Counted from the stretch's first letter, positions 1-12,991 are shown. The stretch is DNA of 64,000 nt from Linnemannia schmuckeri (GCA_029449235.1 JANATG010000004.1:1364001-1428000); one strand, 5' to 3'. Numbers and translations are program-made. The notes: generated by a model not told the origin, from the letters alone.

Positions 1-108
1 AATGGTGAAGGGAAGACAACGATGCACGTGACTTTGCCTGTCTTTGTCAATTCCTTGAACTGTGGCAATTGTTTTTTGTAATATGAACGCTTTTTTATAC
101 ACCCGCTC

Positions 109-1720
109 ATGACCTCCATCAACGTCCTCGGTCTGCCTCCTTCTGTCAGAGACGCTTTACTGAAGGGTAGGTGATGCCTTGCACTTTCATTCGACAATAC
201 GGTGCAACCTTGTTCCTTTGGCATTGACTCATCGGTTTAATTTGCCACTATATTTATTGGGCGCAGCCTCGTTGGACACAGTCGAGGATTTGCTCTTGTA
301 CACTCCTCCAGGCCTATCCAACGATGTCCCTTCTGCTCGGTTCAAACGTCAACAGGTCGCTAAAGGAGTCTCCAGTGGCGGCTATGACCGCCTCATGAGC
401 CTTACACCGAGCGAGATTGCTTTTGCCTACGATCAAGCAGCTGCCCACATTTTCGAGACAAAGATTGCATACGGAAGCGCTCATGACCTGCTTCAGGACG
501 AGAGTTGGTTGTCTCTTGGCGACCCTATACTCGACGCTGCTGTTGGAGGCAAGGGAATAATGACACGCGCAATCACAGAGATTGCCGGTGAGAGGTGAGT
601 TTTGGAGACTTTGTGGTTCGCTCTAAATTATGACGAATTTTTGGCGTTCATCTCAAGCTAACCCGTTTCTTACCATGTCCTTGTAGTGCTGTCGGCAAGA
701 CTCAGTTGTGCCTGCAGCTATGCCTGATTGTACAACTTCCAGAAAGCATGGGAGGCCTTGGTGGCTGTAAATATGTTTGCCAATTCTCAATCAGGCACTG
801 AATGTCAAATGGTGGCGTAAAAAGGCTAACGACACTCTTTTTTAACGTACGTTAATCATATAGCGGTAGTATGGCTGTCGACTGAAGGAAAGTTCCCGTA
901 CAATCGATTGGAGTCAATGATCAGTCGATTTGTGGAGAAGCATCAGGAAGATGTACCAGACATGGATGCGGATATCATTCGCGAGAACATCTACTACGAG
1001 TCCATGGCGGATCAGGAGACTCAATTGCATATTTTTAACTATCAGTTGCCCATCCTTGTTCATGACACTTATTTGAACCAAGAAGGTGATGGCGACAAGG
1101 AGGAAAATCAAGAACAGGAGCAGCCTGCAGCGCCGCAAAAGAAGCCCATCAAGCTAATTATCATCGACTCTATCACTAATAACTTTCGGAGTGAACTAGC
1201 CGTCGCGAGCTCTGCCTCGGACCAAGCTGAGAATCAGAGATCAAAGGCAGGATTTCGATCGAGTATTCTTCAAAGAAGTGCCGATATCTGTGAGATTGGT
1301 CTTCGTTTACGAACCTTGGCCGATCAGTATGGACTGGCGGTCATTTGTGTGAACCAAGTGACAGACGTGATCACAGGCGAACCGACGTTTCATCCGCAAC
1401 AATCATCGTTTCGCTCACCACCACAGACACGCGCTTTCACACCGGCTTTCCACGACACCGGCAAGCTGAAGAAACCAGCGTTGGGTCTGGTGTGGGAGAA
1501 CACCATCAATGCTCGCGTGGTTCTTCAGCGAACAAGACTACCGGACCTTTACGAGACGGACGGATACGCCCAGTCTGCGCCACGGGAACCATCTCGTACA
1601 CTCTCTATTGTCTTTTCCCCTTGGGGTGGTCATAATAGGAATAACGATCCGTCGCAGCCAGGGCATTGTTGGTATAAGATTGATGAGACTGGGGTGGTCG
1701 GAATACATTCTCCTAATTAA
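109..1720 (+). CDS. XRCC3: XRCC3/RAD57-like RecA-family recombination mediator
   Basis: Four exons: 109-166, 267-594, 687-766, 864-1720, giving 440 aa with phase kept at every join. The intron after exon 2 splits the Walker A loop, which reads GESAVGKT at about residues 127-134. Walker B (LIIIDS) lies near residue 255. Further RAD51-paralog features are STEGKFPYNRL after the P-loop, VNQVTD, a PALGLVWENTINARVVL segment and a C-terminal beta-rich stretch ending ETGVVGI. This arrangement is closest to XRCC3, whose yeast counterpart is RAD57. Proteins of this family act in the nucleus, loading or stabilising Rad51 filaments in homologous recombination. The protein is longer than human XRCC3 (346 aa), partly through a Glu/Gln-rich insert near residues 225-245. 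The start is the first ATG that gives an open spliced frame. The paralog assignment is an inference; the RecA-fold identity is firm. Confidence 0.88.
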
Positions 1721-1947
1721 AAATTCAACTCTCCTAGAACGTAACACAGGCGATAACATGATGTTCGGTGACTGTTAACCATCCTCACCCAAGTGGATGC
1801 CCAATTGATGGCCGCTGACTTGCTGATCACTTTTTGTCTTCCTTCCAACAACCGCGACTTCACCCTCCCATCCTCCCTTTCCTTCTCCTTTTTCTTTACC
1901 TCTTCCTCTCATCGCTCCATTTATCCATACAACAAACATCTAACTGA
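1721..1947. promoter_or_regulatory. Short intergenic region with CT-rich leader of CNOT9
   Basis: About 227 bases separate the XRCC3-like stop from the CNOT9 start. The second half (about 1850-1925) is strongly pyrimidine-rich on the coding strand, as in other 5' leaders of this window. It probably holds both the upstream 3' UTR and the CNOT9 promoter and leader. No clear TATA box or poly(A) signal stands out. Confidence 0.4.
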
Positions 1948-2085
1948 ATGAACTCAATGTACATGCATCAAGGAGCAAGGGCCGGTCCGAACGATCGCTT
2001 CTACTCGACTGGAGGGATGAACGGCATGAACAACAACCAGCTCGCCATGCAACTCCAGCAACAGCAACTCCATCAACAACAACAA

Positions 2086-2120
<35 letters not shown>

Positions 2121-3739
2121 GCAGCAACAGCAACAAGCCCAGGCTCAGGCTCAGGCACAAGCCCAAGCTCAGGCCCAGGCACAAGCTCAGGCTCAACAGC
2201 AGCAGCACCTGCAAGTCCAACAGCAGCAGCAACAGCAGCAACAACAGCAACAGCAGCAACAACAGTATCGCCTGTCAAGCATCGAAGATGAAAAAATCTA
2301 TCACCTCATCCTCGAACTCACCCATCCTGTCAACCGCGAGCAAGCCCTCTTGGAGTTGAGCAAGAAACGCGAGCAGTTTGAAGAGCTGGCTTTAGTTCTC
2401 TGGCATTCTTATGGTAAGAAGACGAGGGACGGTCGACGACTAGCGATGGAATGTTTTCGTGAGCCCAGCAGATCACCTTTTTCTTTCTTCATCCACCATT
2501 TTTCATGACGTGTTCACTCAACCATCCTATCATGCCTTCCCTAAATACTCTTTTTCACTCCATAGGTGTCATGTCTGCCCTTCTCCAGGAAATCGTGTCC
2601 GTCTACCCCTTGTTGGCCCCTTCTGGACTGACTGCTCATGCCTCCAACCGTGTATGCAATGCTTTGGCGCTCTTGCAATGTGTTGCTAGTCATCCCGAGA
2701 CTAGAGGAATGTTCCTGAATGGTATAAACAATTTTTATTTTCTTTCTTCCGGGTTAACCTTGCAACTGAGTCTAGGTCCGTTACCAGACTTGCTCACACA
2801 TTCTTTTCTTCCTTGTCACTATTCTCTTAGCCCACATTCCCTTGTTCTTGTACCCTTTCCTCAACACAACAAGCAAGACTAGACCATTCGAATACCTTCG
2901 CCTGACTAGCTTGGGTGTCATTGGAGCTCTTGTCAAGGTAAGCGTGGACATTTGTTAGTTTCGTTGTTTTTTTTTGCCCATCGTGTGCATGTGCATAAAT
3001 TTTATTATACAAGCCTTTGGATACGACATCTTTACTTCGCCCCCTTCTTTTACTCACCCACATCACACTTTTTTTGTCCAAATGTGCTGTACGTTAGAAT
3101 GACAATACCGAGGTCATTACATTCCTCCTCTCGACTGAAATCATCCCCTTGTGCCTTCGCATTATGGAGACCGGGAGCGAGCTCTCTAAAACTGTAAGAC
3201 GCCAGGTTCAGTCATGTCAATGTACACGTTAATTGCTGAATAGTCGCAATTATGGGTACCAATTTTGCTGACCTTGCTTGTTTTTATTTGTTCTTTAGGT
3301 TGCTATCTTCATTGTCCAGAGAATCCTTCTGGATGACATGGGACTCGCGTACATTTGTCAGACATACGAGCGATTCTACGCTGTTGGAACTGTCTTGAGC
3401 AACATGGTGCACCAGTTGGTCGATACTCTTGCTGTCCGTTTGTTGAAGCATGTTGTCAAGTGCTACCTCCGCCTCTCGGACAACCCCAGGTACATTCCCG
3501 TCATCAATTTTATGCGCACTATTTTTTGAATGACTTTGGAGCAATTAGTCAGATTTTTGATGCGTATTTCTCTACCGTCTACTTTACTATTTGGTAGAGC
3601 TCGCGAGGCCTTGCGTCAGTGCCTTCCAGAGCCATTGAGAGACGCGACTTTTGCTCAGGCATTGAAAGACGATATCAACACCAAGCGGTGCCTGTCTCAG
3701 CTCATCTTTAACTTGTCTGATAACGGTCCCACCAACTGA
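1948..3739 (+). CDS. CNOT9: CCR4-NOT complex subunit CNOT9 / Caf40 (Rcd1 family)
   Basis: Six exons: 1948-2413, 2566-2721, 2831-2937, 3098-3193, 3299-3489, 3598-3739, giving 385 aa. The N-terminal ~110 residues are low complexity: two poly-Q runs flank an alternating Ala-Gln stretch. From about residue 110 the protein is a classic armadillo-repeat Rcd1/Caf40 core, opening with KIYHLILELTHPVNREQALL and including ALALLQCVASHPETRG, RPFEYLRLTSLGVIGALVK, VAIFIVQRILLDDMGL and LRDATFAQALKDD. In the family this subunit is a peptide- and RNA-regulator docking surface of the cytoplasmic deadenylase complex. The core (~275 aa) matches the usual length (human 299 aa), so only the N-terminal tail is unusual. 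Every splice keeps phase. Confidence 0.95.
2058..2268 (+). repeat. CAG/CAA trinucleotide and GCNCAG hexanucleotide repeat (poly-Q, poly-AQ)
   Basis: In-frame mixture of CAA and CAG codons, interrupted near 2137-2196 by alternating GCN-CAR codons that encode an Ala-Gln dipeptide array. CAA and CAG are mixed, which usually lowers slippage compared with a pure CAG run. It lies inside the first exon of CNOT9. Confidence 0.9.
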
Positions 3740-4367
3740 CAGATCCTCGATGGACTCTTACCTTTTGCTGGCCTTTGAAAGGTCGATCATCACCACCTGT
3801 TTTTTCATTCTCGCCCACATACCCATTTTTGTTCAATTGTTCCACTCCTACTTTTGCTCTGACTCAGTTTAACGATGGTCGAGCGGCTGCTTTGTTGTAG
3901 TTGCAGCGTCGGACATCGTCGAGGTCTTTGGACCCATAGCACATCCTTTATTCCTTCTTTCCTTTGTCTGTTTGATTTTCTTTCTTTCCTGGTGTTCATC
4001 CTTGGCTAGTTCCAGATGGTGCCTTTACTTACCATTGTTTGGCATGTCCCTGTACATTTGTAATTTGGTTATTATTTCTTTTCTTGATTGCAGGCGGATC
4101 GCTTGAAGGGTAGTGCTTTCTTGTTTATTCAGAACACACTTCCTTTTCCAGCTCCTATTCCTTCCTTCCAATTGTTCATATACTTCCTTTTGCCTGTCTT
4201 CTTTCTTACTCCATCTGGTTTGTGTTTTTCTGGCAGCGGACAAAAATATCCTCAGAGAATGAATCGTACAAAGAGAAGGGGTGAAGATGGGATTGAAAAG
4301 GTTCACTGTCTTTTCTATTTTTTTTTTTTTTTCTTTTTGTGTCATATTGCCAGTCGATTCCTTTGCA

Positions 4368-4401
<34 letters not shown>

Positions 4402-4654
4402 ATTGCATTGCTCATTGTACATATACTTTTGAAGAAACATGAATAAAGAAACCTAGAGATCTTCTTTGTACACTTTCGCCTTAAGCTCGCCCATTGCCTC
4501 GCAACTATGCCGTTTAATGCATATCACTGTGCTTCGCCTTACTCTAGTTCGGGCCAAATTCATTCGAGTGGCAGTCACTACGAGCGGACACCCTTTGATT
4601 TTACCCCACTTTAACGCCATCTGACATCTCTTCACACAAGTTCCTAACGACACC
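3740..4654. other. Intergenic region between CNOT9 and SEC8
   Basis: About 915 bases without a supportable gene. The first part is probably the CNOT9 3' UTR. A T-rich stretch begins near 4318, and a 30-base poly(T) run lies at 4370-4399. An AATAAA occurs at 4442-4447. The last ~150 bases before 4655 are less homopolymeric and probably hold the SEC8 promoter and leader. ORFs here are translations of homopolymers. Confidence 0.5.
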
Positions 4655-7600
4655 ATGGACCGCCACGATGACTACCAGTGGCATGACCAATACAACCAAG
4701 TCGCAGACCCCAGTACTATCGACATTCGAGGTATAAACCACCGTTTTTTCTCTCTCTCCCTCTGGGGCTTAAAGGAGGGCATGGAAGCCTCCTGACCCGC
4801 TGCCATCACTTTTACCTTTGAATATGCGGACGTGGTCACTCCCCTGAGACTGACAACTTCTCCCTTTTTCGCTTGTCATCTCATGTGTTTATGTAGACCT
4901 TCTGAACGAAGAATGGGAGTTCATGACCAAGCCAGATGTAAGCACCTTTGAGATGCGAATGCTCTTATAGGGATAGATGAGTTTGCCATGGCGAAACAGT
5001 GCAGTAATTGGACGAACCTCCTTTTGCCTGACGTATTCACTCCTTTGTATATCACTTTTCTCTTCTACAGTTCAATCCGGTGCCATTGGCCCTGGAGCTC
5101 ATGGATGGCAGTTCACTTGGAAAGGACTACGACATGTTCTGCATGATCCTTCGTAGTATCGAAGGAGCACTCAAGGCCGTTGTTGATGGTGAGGAACGAA
5201 TAGTCTAATACGAGTAGAAACCGTTGTGGACATACCTTCATGGTTTGCTTTTCGAGAAGGCGTATAACTTAGTATCTTTTATATATCTTATAGGTTCATA
5301 CCAAGGATTCAACGCTTCAATTGGAACATACGGCGGAGTCATTGACAGTATTGCAGATTCCCAGAGCAGAGTCAAGGAATTGCGTATGGATCTCAAAAAC
5401 TCCAAGGAGTCTCTGCGCTTGCGACACGCGGATCTTGTTCAGCTTTACAACAAGAGTCAGCAGTACAAGGACATGATTGAGATGCTCGACGAGATGTAAG
5501 GATTCTTCCTTTGTCAAGGTTTTTTCTCCAAATAATGTGAATGACTTTGATATGTATGTTAACGTTTTCGTCAATATGTTTATACTTCTAGCGAGGAGTT
5601 GAAGCAAGTGCCTGAGAAATTGGAGGCATTGATCCGCGAGAAGCATTTCCTGGCGGCTGTCAAGCTGTTAGTCTCGGCATCCAAGACCATTGCAAAGCCC
5701 GAAATGGTCTCTGTGGGTGCATTATCAGATCTGACGCGATTCTTGAACGAGCAGCTTGAAGTAAGCCAAGACCTTGCTCGTCTTTTGTTTTCTCGTGATA
5801 CAGTCTAACACTGTTGGACACTATTAGTATCGAAGATTGACGTTTAATGCGTTTCTGAACCACCGCTTGTAGTCTATGGCGGAGATGCTCATGGAGGAGC
5901 TTCACAACCACCTTTACCTCAAGAGTCCGTACTGCGACAGTCGATGGGCTACATATACCACTGGACAAGAAGCATGTACGTCGTTGCGATTGTATGTGCA
6001 TGAGTCCAATTGAATTCTCAAGGCGAAGTGTGGAGTATTGACTTTTTTTTTTTTTTTTTTTTTTTTTGCTTTTTCCTGATGTATTGTAGTACCCTCGACT
6101 GAGCGTGGATTATTTGATGGGTAGGTGAACTTTGCATTGGAACTACCAACACACTGCATCATATGTAAATATCACACGAAAGAAGCGAATCTAACGTTGA
6201 GAGCTTATTATGAATGATAGACTGGGCAAGGACAAGCTGGGAAGCCTTTCATCCGATCGATTAAAGAGAAGTGCTGGATTCCAACCTAAGTCCAAACCAG
6301 GAAACGAAGTCAGACTGGACGACGAGATGGTATGTTACAAGAAGTTCTTACATTTTAGCGTATCTGCTGGCCAAAGACGATTGCACCTGCAGTTGACTGA
6401 TCGAATTACTTGTATTTTTTCTCATGGATAATAGATCACAGAGGACCTTGAAGTCAACCCAGAAGTTGATTCGACGTATTATCTCGAGATCTTAGTCGAG
6501 TCTCTTGGTCTACTCGGCAAGTTCAAGGACGCTATTGTAGTAAGTGAGCCAGCCGGTCCCGATTTTGTGGACTTCATATTTCGCAAGAAAGAATTGGTTG
6601 CTAATTATTTCAATGTTTTACTCTTTTCTTGCGATCAGACTATTTTACAGCGTGTTCCTTTGGAGACGTATCAGTTGATCGATAAGACCATCAGCGAGGT
6701 CAACGAAAGGTAATGCTTGCTCTTCTCCTTTTTTGATGCCAAGCAATGCAGCTTTGTCAAATTTGGGTTCATGGTAGCAGAATACATCGAAAACTAACCG
6801 GCTTTCTCTTTGAATATTGTCACATTCCAGGAGGAACGCGGCTGCATTGAAAACGATTAACACACGGGATTCAAACTTCGACGACGAGGACGACGAAAAG
6901 TACTTGGCGACCAAGAATAATGAGAATGAGATTTTGAGGGATCTTTTCTGGACCCTTTTCTCAAAGTTAGAGTGCGTCACACAAGGACATAGTACTGTCT
7001 TGATTGCCGGACAGCGATTGCTGAGGGTATGGAGCACTGCGCATGTTGATTCTCGTCTGTCTTATACGGGACGTCTGAGAGCTAGAATACTGATACGACT
7101 TTAATCGCTTCTATCTTTCTTTGTGGTTGAATAGCGCGTGGAGGGTGATCATGTGAAGAGTAAGGAGATGGGCCTTGCTGGAGTCAAGATGTATTCGTTT
7201 GCGGAGGTCTGGACACCCATGTTGACCGAGATCCGCTGTTTGCTTTCGGACTACTTGATGGACACCAACCAGGGCGATGATGGATTGGACAACTTCTTGG
7301 GCGGCTCGAGCCATGATTCTGGATCTGATCTTCTCCGGTCACGCAAGGCCAACCGTGACAAGAACAGGGTAAGGAGCTGATATAGGTATCTTTTTTATGG
7401 AACAGAAAAAAGTGGGATGCTGTCTCCTAACAACACTTCATTTGTATGCTAAAAAACAAATAATAGCAATTGTTCAAGTTCACGGATTCGATTGGGGGAT
7501 CGTCGCTGTGCAAGGTGTACGACAACGAGATTGGAGTGTTTGCGACGGACCCTCTGCGCAAGGCCTTGCCACAAGTATATGCCCAGATGAACGAACAAGG

Positions 7601-8105
7601 ACCCTCATTGGCATTCTCGGGGCTGATTCAGGACAAGTATGCAGAAGTCCTTGCTAATCACCCGATTGCTGCACTTAACCCGGACGGCAAGGGATCTGGA
7701 TCTTCGTCCTCTCAAGGCGGAAGCAATGGAACCGGAGCTGGAACTGGATCCAGCACGAGCAGCAGTAGCAGCAAGAAGGCCGCCGCAGCGACTGCTAATT
7801 CTGTGCCCCTAATCCCAGGTTACTTGAAGGCAGCCCAGAATGGCGTGACAGGGTGGAAGAATCCAGCACTGTTGAATGGATCTTCGACCACGACGACGAC
7901 TAATAACCAATTGCAGACGTCAGCCAGTGGACACCAGTCGCTGTTGCGGGCAGATCCAGCCCATATTAGTGTGGTCATTCGTCCTGCGGTTGCGTTTGTT
8001 GAGCGGATTCGTGAGTCTGTTCCTCTCAGTCGGGAAGACGGTACGGTGGTTGTGGGTGCCTTCTTTGATCATGGTGTCATCAATGTCCCCATGGGTCGAT
8101 TCTAG
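4655..8105 (+). CDS. SEC8: Exocyst complex subunit Sec8 (EXOC4), short C-terminus
   Basis: Thirteen exons: 4655-4730, 4897-4937, 5071-5188, 5294-5495, 5592-5760, 5873-5975, 6090-6120, 6221-6329, 6435-6539, 6639-6709, 6831-7026, 7135-7368, 7467-8105, giving 697 aa in unbroken phase. The N-terminal third is a Sec8 exocyst domain: LNEEWEFM, the GVIDSIADSQSRVKELR helix, NKSQQYKDMIEMLDEI, KLEALIREKHFLAAVKLL and LHNHLYLKSPYCDSRW. The exocyst tethers Golgi-derived secretory vesicles to the plasma membrane at sites of polarised growth. A Ser/Gly/Thr-rich linker lies near residues 560-630. The stop at 8103-8105 is soon followed by AATAAA (8157) and then by the tail of the opposite-strand SEC24. The protein is clearly shorter than usual Sec8 proteins (human 974 aa, yeast 1065 aa), so it is either genuinely truncated or mis-ended. 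Confidence 0.88.
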
Positions 8106-8156
8106 GCATACTTTTTATATTTTTTTCCCCTAGAAAACACGATTTTCATGTTCGAT

Positions 8157-8162
8157 AATAAA
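8157..8162 (+). terminator. Poly(A) signal AATAAA downstream of SEC8
   Basis: A canonical AATAAA lies 52 bases after the SEC8 stop, in AT-rich DNA before the convergent SEC24 3' end. It supports 8105 as a real transcript end. Confidence 0.55.
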
Positions 8163-8291
8163 ACATACAAAACGTTACATTTTTTTTTATTCATGGAGCA
8201 AAAGGAAAAAAAATCAAAAGTGAAGAAAAAAAAGTCAGCTACATTTTTCTCGCCGCGGTCGCAGTTCTTTCTGAACAAGTCTGTCTTTTTT

Positions 8292-11200
8292 TTAACGAGA
8301 CCATATGCCAGTATGAACCTCATGAGGCCGTGTAGTGACCTCAGTCTGGATCATGCGATGGATAGTAGGCAAGTAATCGACGTAGGACATGGCTTCGTTG
8401 TTCTTGTCCTCGACCAGCAAGTTCGAGAAATCAAGCTCGGCCTGGTCTTTACCTTGGCGGACAATCGTCAGATCCAGGTACTTGGGCCGCTGTGCCTGCA
8501 TGTATGTCCTGATCATCCGAAGCTGATTACTCGTTTGTGTATCCAACTCTGGCAAGAACCGCTATTTAAGAAAGAAGAATACATTGCGGTTAGTCAACGT
8601 TTCACTTCATCTGCAATGGCGAACAAAGAACTGTCAGTACCGAAAACAAGCAAAGGTAAGCCACATACAAGGCTGGAATCGACTTCATCCAGGGTCTGGA
8701 CACCAAAAACGTCCTGCAGGAACTGCTGATGAATCTCCCTGCCGAGCCAGAGGAACAATCTCTGGCCATTCTCAAGCATATAGGCACCGGCAGGGTTGAG
8801 CCTAGCATAAGACAGGCGCACAAGCTGTGGGAGAAAGACCCTTCCATTCACATCCATCACCCCAACCTATTCATGAGGAATATCATTGCACATTTAAGGT
8901 TAGACGCGTGAGGCCAAGGTAAAAGTACAAGGATGGCTATTTTCGAGAGCCATCTGATAGGCTTGCTACTTACCCTTTCGTCCATAGCGTGCACTACGAT
9001 CATGCGTGGATAAAAAAAGACGATACTTTCGCTGACACCCATACTCTTCAGCATCCTCATCTGGTATACTCGCAGATCGCTGTTGATATCCCTTCCCCCG
9101 CGAAGCGTCTTTGATTTTAAGAGAGACAGGGTATACAGAGGGAACAGCTTGAACGACTCTGGAAGGATAAGCTATTGGTTTGAAACGAGCCAAAGCCAAA
9201 AGGTAGGTTAGGAATAAAGTGTCAAAATTTGGTGGCAAAAAGCATAACAACACATTCTCCAAATTTCGTCAGAAGTCGTTACCTGTCCTGGAGCGGTGGA
9301 CGAGGCACAGTTTCGGCGATAAGCAGACAGGATCTTGACGCACTTCTCTGTCAGTGCTTCGCGAACCTCGTTCAAAGGCTTGCTCAAAGCTTGAGCGATG
9401 GCTAGATGGTAATACGAAGCATCGGGTCATCGGACGATGTTAGTTTGTTCGACTTAAATGATATGTGCAAATCTTTGAAAAGCGAGTGACTTGAAAGAGT
9501 TATATACCTCCTTTGCTCAAAAAGTTGATGGTGGTATCCATGTCTGCCCAACGGAAGACATTGCCCAGCAACGTGGTGACAGGCGTGCTAAAGTTGTGTA
9601 CTCTGACGCGGCGCCTTCCATCGGCGGTGGTGTAGAGCAACGCAACCTGGAAGGAGGCCTCGGTCTTCTCGTCCAGTCTACCGTCGTGCTTCACAAGAAC
9701 TCCATAAGCCTTCTCAGAGTCCAGTCCCGCAATCTCAAGATCAGTACTGTTCTTCATGTGGAAGTTGCCGAAATGTTCTGCGACACGCAGGCCAGTCGAG
9801 CAACGCACACGCATCAACGCGTTGAATCCAAAGGGTCGCGTCACCAGCCTGTTGATCTCTCCAGCCAGCTTGACTCCGTCTCGGTCAGCGTTAAAGTTGA
9901 TGAACATATGTGTCTCTCCTCCGGTGATGGTCGACAAGCATCCCAGAGTCGCAACATCCACATAGGCGTTGGGAAAAAGGAACAAGTCAATTGAGAGGCC
10001 AGCGTCAACGCAACTCTCTGCCAGCTTTTTGTAAAAGTCGTCCTGGGGCGCATACAGAGTCTTTTCCTTTTCCGTTCCATAGAGTTTCAACTCATCGCGA
10101 TGTCGGAGTGCTCCTGGACCGAAGGTTGGAAGTGCCGTCTGAAACACAATGAGCTTCCCTCCGCGGCTCTCGAGTGCCATCCTCACTGATTGGACTACCG
10201 CGCCAATCACTGCTTCGGGCGTCTTGTTCTCTGCAAAGAGTTGAGGCAGCATATCCAACATTGATTCAACGAGCGACCTATGAAAGGGAATTGAAAGTCA
10301 ATAAGACCGTATAAAGAAAACAAGAACAAGTCCTATTTATGAGGCTATCATGCAACTTACTGAGAGGTCTGCGGGTCGACAAGGAAACCATCGCTTAAAG
10401 GAACAAACATATCTGAAACATCAGGTACAACCATCATCTGCGCTTGCTCCAATGTGGGCTATGTGTTGAACGAGGCCAAGATGATGTGTCAGTCGTAATC
10501 CAATATATTGATAAATTTGTCACCAAGAATTCACACAAACGTTCAAGCCTTACCGAAAGGTTGTAGAAGTGCACGTTCTTGTCGTAGGTCAATATTCCAA
10601 TCTGTGCACCTGGCGCCAGTTTTGAAACTCCGTTAGGATCCCAGATGGCTTCTTTAATGCCTGTCACACAGCGGTGCAACATGCCGCTCTGGACAGAGTT
10701 CCACGACACATCGATCGCAAACACATAGGCTGCAGCTGCCGGCGTCTTGCTCCAGTACTCCTTGGGTACCGCAAACTCGATTGTGCCGTTACGGAGTTCC
10801 GGTCTCTGATCCAGATCACAACGACGACCATTCATATCCAGATTGCAAAAGTAGCCGGGCTCGACATCGTTCTCAAAAAGACACATGTTGCAGACAAAAC
10901 GCTGTCCACCGTTGGTGAAGATCATGTAAGGGTTGATGTAGGCGTTGCAGCGACGGCAACGAGCCGGTCCTGCATCCCCAAAATCCACAGTCTCAATAGG
11001 AGCTTCGTCGGCTCGAAGTTGGGCCAAGGGCTGAATAACAAGACCCATTGGCAGCTGGGATGTGTTGAGGAGATCCTCGGTATTTGGGAGATTGTAGGTT
11101 GTCATCCTGAAGAACCGAGGGTTGCAGTTGCCTAATGTAGTTTGTAAATGCATATGCCGTTAGTTAAGGATATTCTCATGTTGGATGTTCATAAGGCATA

Positions 11201-12991
11201 GATACCCAGGTATACTTAATTACACCCAATTACACCCAGTCATGTTAATGCAGGGATGATATGATACATACCTCCATCAATGGCCATAAAGTCACTGCTG
11301 GCAAGGGGCGTAGGGCTGGTCCTGAGAGAAGTCACAAACGGCTTTTGGTCCCATTCCTCTTGATCCGCTTCCTGAACAGCCACCGGTGAGGGGATTTGGT
11401 CCGGGTCAATCCTGGGTCTTGATGCCGCCGGCTGGACGGGAGCCTGGGGTCGGAATTGCTGAGACTGGTTCATAGGCTGTTGTTGACCATACTGTGGTTG
11501 TTGTTGGGCCAAATGAGGCTGTTGGTGAGCCAAGTGCGGTTGTTGCTGGTGAGCCAGGTGGGGTTGCTGGTGTTGTTGTTGCTGGTGGTGTTGCTGTTGA
11601 TGCTGTTGATAAGGTGCATTTGGCTGCTGATGTTGAGCATATCCTGGCTGTTGTTGGCCAGGACCTTGGTTCAGTTGCTGTCTATAGCTCTGGGTTTCCA
11701 TGCCTGGCTGTGGGATCGCTGGAAGAGGTGGTGCCATCCCAGAAGAGGGAGGTGGAGCAGACGGATCCGACGCGAACACTCTCTTTGCTCTTGCTCCAAC
11801 CTTTGGCTTAGCGGCCTACATCGATGAAGTATCAACCGATATGTTAACTGAGTGATTACAGCGATAAAATGTATATTGACCGCAGTTTGAAAACAACACT
11901 TACCTCTGACTGCATAGGCGGGCCTTGAGGCGGCATTTGATTATATCCTGGTGCATCCACAGCGTTATTGGCGCCAACAGACATAGCTGACATCTGAGCG
12001 TTTAATCCATTCAGCCCTCCTGCTGTTTGTTGGTTAGCTAGTGGAGGCGTAGGTTGCTGCTGCAGTTGCTGTTGTTGTTGCGAGTAAGGTGGGTGCTGTT
12101 GTTGTTGGTAAGGCTGTTGCTGCTGCTGTGCAGGAGGTGGGCCAGCGTTATAGGGGAAGCCGGGCATCTGTGGCCTTGGAGGCGACTGAGGCTGAGTCGC
12201 TGGGGTGGTGATGGGTGTGGGTATCTGAGCATGGGCCGAGTTGGGGTGATGAGGAGCAGCGGTAGCCATGCCAGCCTGCAGTGGAGCGTCCGTCCTGACC
12301 TGCTGGTTCAACGGTCGAACCCCAGTAGGGGGTCTAGCGCCAGGGAGACCAACGGGGCGTCCTCCTGTATACGGGTGCTGCTGTTGCTGTTGATGAGGTT
12401 GAGTGCCATTGGGAGGCCTTGCAGGTTGACCTCCTGTACCTAAAAATGTGAGAGGTATTTAAAAGAATCGTCGTGGAGCGTGAGTCGATCCATTTTGATC
12501 CTTCCAAAAAAAGGACTCCGCCACGTTTGGCCCAAAGATGACTACATGCTTTTGTGGCACTCCACAGCATTCCCACGTATAGTAATACACCACTGTCCAC
12601 TGCGATAAAAAGCCGATAACGTAAAGTTTCAAGAGTTTCTCCAGTATTCTTCAAGTGCCTAGCCAATTCAAATCCAAGAATACGCCAGTATCACCGTACC
12701 TGGAGGCATAGGTCGAATGCCAGGCATTAATTGACTAGGTCCAGGTCTGATAACCTGGTTTCCAGGTTGAGGTCCGCCAGGTCGAATATTTCCGTAGGGT
12801 CCGCCTGATGGCTTCAGCGGCTGCTGCTGTTGCTGTTGCTGCTGCTGGTACTGCTGCTGTTGTGGGTTCACTGGCGCTCCGTATGGACTGTGCTGTCCAG
12901 GATGTTGAGGCGTTGGAGGCTGTCCTTGACCAGAGTAATAAGGTCGAGGCTGCTGTTGTTGCTGCTGTTGCTGAGGTTGATAGTTCGACAT
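8292..12991 (-). CDS. SEC24: COPII coat cargo adaptor Sec24
   Basis: Ten exons on the minus strand: 12700-12991, 11904-12439, 11272-11815, 10554-11131, 10361-10458, 9508-10277, 9283-9401, 8974-9171, 8669-8866, 8292-8561, giving 1200 aa in phase throughout. The first ~430 residues are Pro/Gln-rich and disordered. Next come the Sec23/Sec24 zinc finger (CRRC...CNMC, about residues 505-530), the trunk (YVFAIDVSWNSVQSGML), the beta-sandwich and helical domains, and a C-terminal gelsolin-like domain (YMLENGQRLFLWLGREI, then FSNLLVEDKNNEAMSYVDYL). Sec24 pairs with Sec23 on ER exit sites and selects cargo for COPII vesicles. A likely 5' UTR intron acceptor lies just upstream of the ATG, near 13005. 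Its 3' end converges on SEC8. Confidence 0.95.

Noticed and set aside
4025..4432. ORFs on both strands downstream of CNOT9
   Set aside because: They depend on poly(T)/poly(A) runs and have no domains; the region is 3' UTR or intergenic.
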